Positions 44,996-48,252 of a DNA stretch of 48,252 nucleotides are shown here, piece by piece. The number at the start of each line of letters is the position of its first letter. Position 1 is the stretch's first letter. Source of the DNA: a bacterium ADurb.Bin212 (GTDB lineage Bacteria > Patescibacteriota > UBA1384 > XYA2-FULL-43-10); assembly GCA_002070055.1 (NCBI GenBank), contig MWCM01000011.1, positions 1-48,252 of the forward strand, written 5' to 3'. Position numbers and translations under genes: made by a program. A model generated the notes under the pieces. It was not told the origin of the DNA, ran no database searches, and was given only the letters and a program-made list of their open reading frames with translations.

Positions 44996-45043
44996 ATGTT
45001 TCTCTATTTAATTATCGCTCTGGCAATTATGGTTCTAATATAG
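44996..45043 (+). CDS. Possible 15-residue hydrophobic peptide
   Basis: The short frame MFLYLIIALAIMVLI would form one membrane helix. An AGGCTGG directly before the ATG is a weak ribosome binding site. Similar lengths occur in small membrane toxins, but chance is likely. Confidence 0.2.
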   Translation: MFLYLIIALAIMVLI

Positions 45044-45072
45044 AAAATTTAATCTAAATAATTTTTCAGTTT

Positions 45073-45086
45073 ACCGTGTCCACGGT
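45073..45086. repeat. Perfect palindrome ACCGTG-TC-CACGGT
   Basis: A 6-bp dyad with a 2-nt centre, followed by ACCT..AGGT at about 45092-45104. It lies 110 nt upstream of the promoter of the large membrane protein and may be a regulator site. Confidence 0.35.
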
Positions 45087-45190
45087 GTCTTCACCTCGTG
45101 CAGGTAAGTCATTCCACTGTCCGGATTATTCTAATAGAAATTGCGAAAAAATGTCAAATTATTGTTGGGTGTTTAACACGACATCGTCCA

Positions 45191-45202
45191 AAGTGCTATA
45201 AT
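45191..45202 (+). promoter_or_regulatory. Extended -10 promoter of the large membrane protein
   Basis: TGCTATAAT with TATAAT at 45197-45202; no good -35. The leader is about 25 nt with AAGGAGGGAGG before the ATG. Confidence 0.55.
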
Positions 45203-45230
45203 AACATCAACTAACAAGGAGGGAGGGGAT

Positions 45231-47651
45231 ATGTGGCAGTTGGCTTTATTAGCGGTATTCGTGCCTTGGATTATCGGTCTAGTGGCGATAATTAGGTATT
45301 TTGTAAAAAAGAAGTCAACTAGTTCCAACGATGCCATAAATAAACTTGAATCCAGCCTTGGCAGAATAAAGAATTCTACCGACAAAGAGGGTTATTTGTT
45401 GGCTTTAAAATATCTAAAAGGAGAAGATACCCAAAACTACTTATGGCCAGAAGATACCCAAATAACCTCTTCAGAAGCTACAACTGAGCCTTTGGCGTCT
45501 CAAAACGCTCCAGCCAATATTGTTCAGGTGCAGGTAGAGAGGGAGAAACCTAAATCTCACGGCTTAAAATCCATAGATAATATCAATATCCTCCTTTACA
45601 TAGGCGCATTTTTAATAGTGGTGGCTGTGGGAATTTTTATCGGTTTTAATTATCAGTTATTGTCTGGTGAGGCAAAAACCATATTTCTAGTTCTGTTTAC
45701 ACTGCTTTTCTACTGTTCCGGTCTTTACCTATATTTAAAAACAGAAAAACTTAAACCCGCGGGCGAGACCTTTGCAACTATTGGAGTAATTCTGTTTCCT
45801 CTTTGCGGTTTGGCTTATTACAAATTTGTGCTAGATAGCACTTCTGGCAATATTGTTTGGTTTATAACCTCATTATTAACCTTGCTCTTTTATATCCTTA
45901 CAATAAAATACTTTAAAAAGATTTATCTCAATTACCTGCTTTCTTTTGTAATACTATCAATTTTCGAATCATCTTTATCTCTATTTGAAGTGCCTATATA
46001 CTATTTCTTTTGGGGCATGGTTATCTTTGCTTTACTAACCAAGATTTTTTCTGCAAATAGCAAGCACGAAGTAGCTCTTAATGCGCCACTTAACTTGATA
46101 TCAATTTTCCTTACCCCGGTATCATTGTTAGCTGCCCTATTTTTAGTGTCGGAACATGGTTGGATGCCGGTGGGTATTAACTTAATATTGGCCTCTATTT
46201 ACTACTTTTTAAGCTCGTTAATAACACTTAACAAGGAATATGGTTCAGGTTTCTTGTTTATCTCTTTAGTTTTGTTGCCTTTGGGTTTGTCGGCAATAAT
46301 GCATGACCAAGGCGTGGCCAATCTTGGGATTTCTTTCGTTTGGTTGGCGATTTCACTTCTCTGCCCAATTATTACTAACCTATTTGGTGTAAGTTGGCTT
46401 CAATCTCGCAAAGATTCACTGTCGGCAGTATCGGCTGTGCTTGTAATTGTTGCAGTTTTTATCAATTTTCAAGAGCCGCTAAACTTGAGTTATAGTTTGC
46501 TGGCTGCTCTGCTTATTTCTGGTTATTCGTATGCGGTAAATCGCAAGATACTAAGCTTGATAGTCGCGAATTTGTCTCTTGCTATTTTGCCTTATATATA
46601 TTTTATGTCGGCCACAGCTTTACCACTAGGAGTTGAATATTTGGCTTCAATCTATGCTGCTTTATCTGCCGTTTTGGCAATAATTATTGCTTACAACAAA
46701 AATATCTCTGGTGTCGTCTTTGCGGTGGAATTCATAGCATTTGTGATAATGGCGATTTTTGGCATTGTGCTGATTTACGGCTCCGGTATTAGCTGGCTTA
46801 TTATGGTTATTATGATTGCCTATGCTTTAATGCTCTTGCTACTATCATCAAATCAAAAAAATAAGCTTTTAGATCTTGTAAGCGCCCTATTGATATATAT
46901 TGCCTTCAAACAGATAGCAGAGATTGGCAACTATGAAGATGCGGCATATGCTTGGGTGCTTTCTGGACTGGGTATTTTATTTTATTGGCTTAGTATTTCT
47001 GGAATCTGTGCCAGCTCTAGAGCTGCAATTTGGAGAATAGCAGGTTTATTTGGACCCTACATTGCAATTATTTATGCTTTTAACAATTTCTATGTTTACG
47101 ACGGCTACGCCCCAACGTCTTTAATAGTTGCTATTGCGGGGGCTATGAGCTTATTTGATGCTTATAGAAGAGAGAGTAAGCTCTTTAAATATTTTTCTGG
47201 CGGAGTGCTAATTGTAGCCCTAAATTATTTTATGAGGGAGCTGCAAATAGAGGAGCAGCATATTTACTATGCGGTTTGGGCGGTGTACCTATGGCTTCTG
47301 GCTTACAACGAACATAAAAGCCGGATATTTTCCGCTAGAGACCTCTTTGCGGTTATAGGAATGGTTCTCTTAACCGTGCCTTTATTCTTTCAGGCCACAG
47401 GCTATAATGGGCAAATTTATGGAGTAGTGTTGGGTTTTGAAAGTATTTTTCTTCTACTTTATGGCATGTATTACCGTTATAAATTAGCAAAATGGTGGGG
47501 CATTGTTTGTTTGATAATAATTGTTACCGACCAACTAAAAGATGCGATTTTTGCCTTACCCAAATGGGCAATTATTGGCGTTGTCGGGTTGTTGTTTTTG
47601 GTGGGTGCTACATACTTGTTGTCAAAAAGAGAGAACGAGAAAAAGGAGTAG
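45231..47651 (+). CDS. Large multi-spanning membrane protein (DUF2157/DUF2339-like)
   Basis: 806 residues, strong AAGGAGGGAGG before the ATG. An N-terminal helix (about 3-24) precedes a cytosolic linker (about 25-115). Some twenty hydrophobic helices then follow to the end, starting at NILLYIGAFLIVVAVGIFIGF and SGEAKTIFLVLFTLLFYCSGL. This start is typical of the DUF2157-type family. Its role is unknown; transport or envelope polymer handling is possible. It stands alone, with no partner genes. Confidence 0.75.
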   Translation: MWQLALLAVFVPWIIGLVAIIRYFVKKKSTSSNDAINKLESSLGRIKNSTDKEGYLLALKYLKGEDTQNYLWPEDTQITSSEATTEPLASQNAPANIVQVQVEREKPKSHGLKSIDNINILLYIGAFLIVVAVGIFIGFNYQLLSGEAKTIFLVLFTLLFYCSGLYLYLKTEKLKPAGETFATIGVILFPLCGLAYYKFVLDSTSGNIVWFITSLLTLLFYILTIKYFKKIYLNYLLSFVILSIFESSLSLFEVPIYYFFWGMVIFALLTKIFSANSKHEVALNAPLNLISIFLTPVSLLAALFLVSEHGWMPVGINLILASIYYFLSSLITLNKEYGSGFLFISLVLLPLGLSAIMHDQGVANLGISFVWLAISLLCPIITNLFGVSWLQSRKDSLSAVSAVLVIVAVFINFQEPLNLSYSLLAALLISGYSYAVNRKILSLIVANLSLAILPYIYFMSATALPLGVEYLASIYAALSAVLAIIIAYNKNISGVVFAVEFIAFVIMAIFGIVLIYGSGISWLIMVIMIAYALMLLLLSSNQKNKLLDLVSALLIYIAFKQIAEIGNYEDAAYAWVLSGLGILFYWLSISGICASSRAAIWRIAGLFGPYIAIIYAFNNFYVYDGYAPTSLIVAIAGAMSLFDAYRRESKLFKYFSGGVLIVALNYFMRELQIEEQHIYYAVWAVYLWLLAYNEHKSRIFSARDLFAVIGMVLLTVPLFFQATGYNGQIYGVVLGFESIFLLLYGMYYRYKLAKWWGIVCLIIIVTDQLKDAIFALPKWAIIGVVGLLFLVGATYLLSKRENEKKE

Positions 47652-47768
47652 GCGTATTACTAGCCTTTTTAATAATATCTTTCTAATAAAATATCGATAC
47701 TATACTTATAACGTCGACAAATATTGCCAATAAGTAGTAGAATGTGGGTTAATATCAAATTCGGGGTG

Positions 47769-48252
47769 CTAATTTGTTAAAATATCTTCTATCATTTTTC
47801 TTTTAATGAGTTCTCTAGAACCGCGATGAATACCAACTTTTTCTTTGAGGTGTGAGAAGCTTCCCCCTAATGAGTTGGTTGTGTTGGGAATATTCAGTTT
47901 TGGGTATTTCTGATAAGTGAACAGGAATGGCAAGTTGTTCTTCAAACTGTGTCTAGCTGATCTAACTCTTTTGTGAGTATACGACCACCTCTTGGTGGTT
48001 GGGTTGATCGTTCTCTCTTTTAAAAAGGAATCCCATTTGTTACACCAGACAGTAAATTTCCTAGCGAATTCTTTCTCGGTTGTCCCTGTTAAGGTATCAA
48101 CAATAGCTTTTAATTCAATACCTGCTTCTAACTTTGGGTGAAGAGTTAAATATCTTTGAATAATTTGTTTCTGGTGGAAATGGCACATCTGGACTGGGAT
48201 ATCTGAAAAGAGATTTCTCACTCCAGGTCTGCCATCTAAGACGATTGCTTTG
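47769..48252 (-). CDS. IS256-variant (MULE-type) transposase, 3' part, window edge
   Basis: The frame stays open to the window edge, so the start lies outside. About 160 C-terminal residues are present: VLDGRPGVRNLFSDIPVQMCHFHQKQIIQRYL carries one catalytic Asp and the C/H motif. TTNSLGGSFSHLK is where the third acidic residue is expected, and Gly-Gly stands there. If that alignment is right the enzyme may be inactive. No clear terminal inverted repeat was found in 47652-47768. Confidence 0.8.
   Translation of the reverse strand, partial: KAIVLDGRPGVRNLFSDIPVQMCHFHQKQIIQRYLTLHPKLEAGIELKAIVDTLTGTTEKEFARKFTVWCNKWDSFLKERTINPTTKRWSYTHKRVRSARHSLKNNLPFLFTYQKYPKLNIPNTTNSLGGSFSHLKEKVGIHRGSRELIKRKMIEDILTN

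Overview
The window looks like a chromosomal segment of a small-genome, AT-rich bacterium, most probably a member of the Candidate Phyla Radiation (Patescibacteria). This rests on very compact operons with 1-4 nt start/stop overlaps, standalone four-helix-bundle (23S-IVS/Avd-like) genes inside the ATP synthase operon, many small membrane proteins without recognisable families, a PHP/propeller/Ig/FIMAH surface protein and a DUF2157-like multi-spanning protein. TGA is used as an ordinary stop, which argues against the UGA=Gly lineages. The lineage call is inference, not proof.

Layout. (1) 1-640: a non-coding leader region with a short promoter-hairpin-terminator unit (85-224), a GC-rich structured block (231-415) and a candidate attenuator/riboswitch-like leader for glmS (418-544). 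(2) 649-2424: glmS. (3) 2472-10288, minus strand: an F1Fo ATP synthase operon in the order atpZ-like, B, E, F, H, A, G, D, C. Two related four-helix-bundle genes flank atpD, a MITE-like inverted repeat lies between atpA and atpG, and 11-bp phased repeats lie in two intergenic gaps. (4) 10525-16780, plus strand: two small beta-carbonic-anhydrase-like proteins, a small Cys-containing ORF, a three-gene membrane-protein cluster ending in the ComM/YifB AAA ATPase, and an anchored extracytoplasmic protein. (5) 17445-31910: a defence island. A single minus-strand run of twelve tightly packed genes (31910 to 18724) encodes half-HsdS, HsdM, a TIR protein, a TM-macro protein, a DUF4160-like protein, full HsdS, HsdR, a YgjP-like metallopeptidase, a wHTH-HEPN-CBS fusion, a PDDEXK nuclease, a four-CxxC zinc-ribbon protein and an unknown protein. 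A separate HEPN-like gene faces it. The TIR/TM-macro pair matches the architecture of type II Thoeris and sits inside the type I restriction-modification operon. (6) 32171-37766: a phage-derived cassette (ParB-methyltransferase fusion, terminase small and large subunits, membrane protein, large serine recombinase) with a structured RNA candidate at 36159-36303, ending near a tRNA-Gly. (7) 38338-47651: the secreted PHP protein, small membrane proteins, a PIF1-like helicase, an HD hydrolase and a large membrane protein. (8) From 47769 to the window edge: the 3' part of an IS256-variant transposase.

How it works together. The left part is housekeeping: amino-sugar synthesis for the envelope, and proton-driven ATP synthesis. 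The middle part reads as an integrated immunity island whose first mRNA appears leaderless. Modification and restriction (HsdM/S/R) would act first, and the TIR/TM-macro pair would act as a suicide or growth-arrest back-up. The distal wHTH-HEPN-CBS, PDDEXK, zinc-ribbon and unknown genes form a module I do not recognise, and it is the best candidate here for an undescribed system. The serine recombinase and tRNA on the right flank suggest, but do not prove, how the island arrived.
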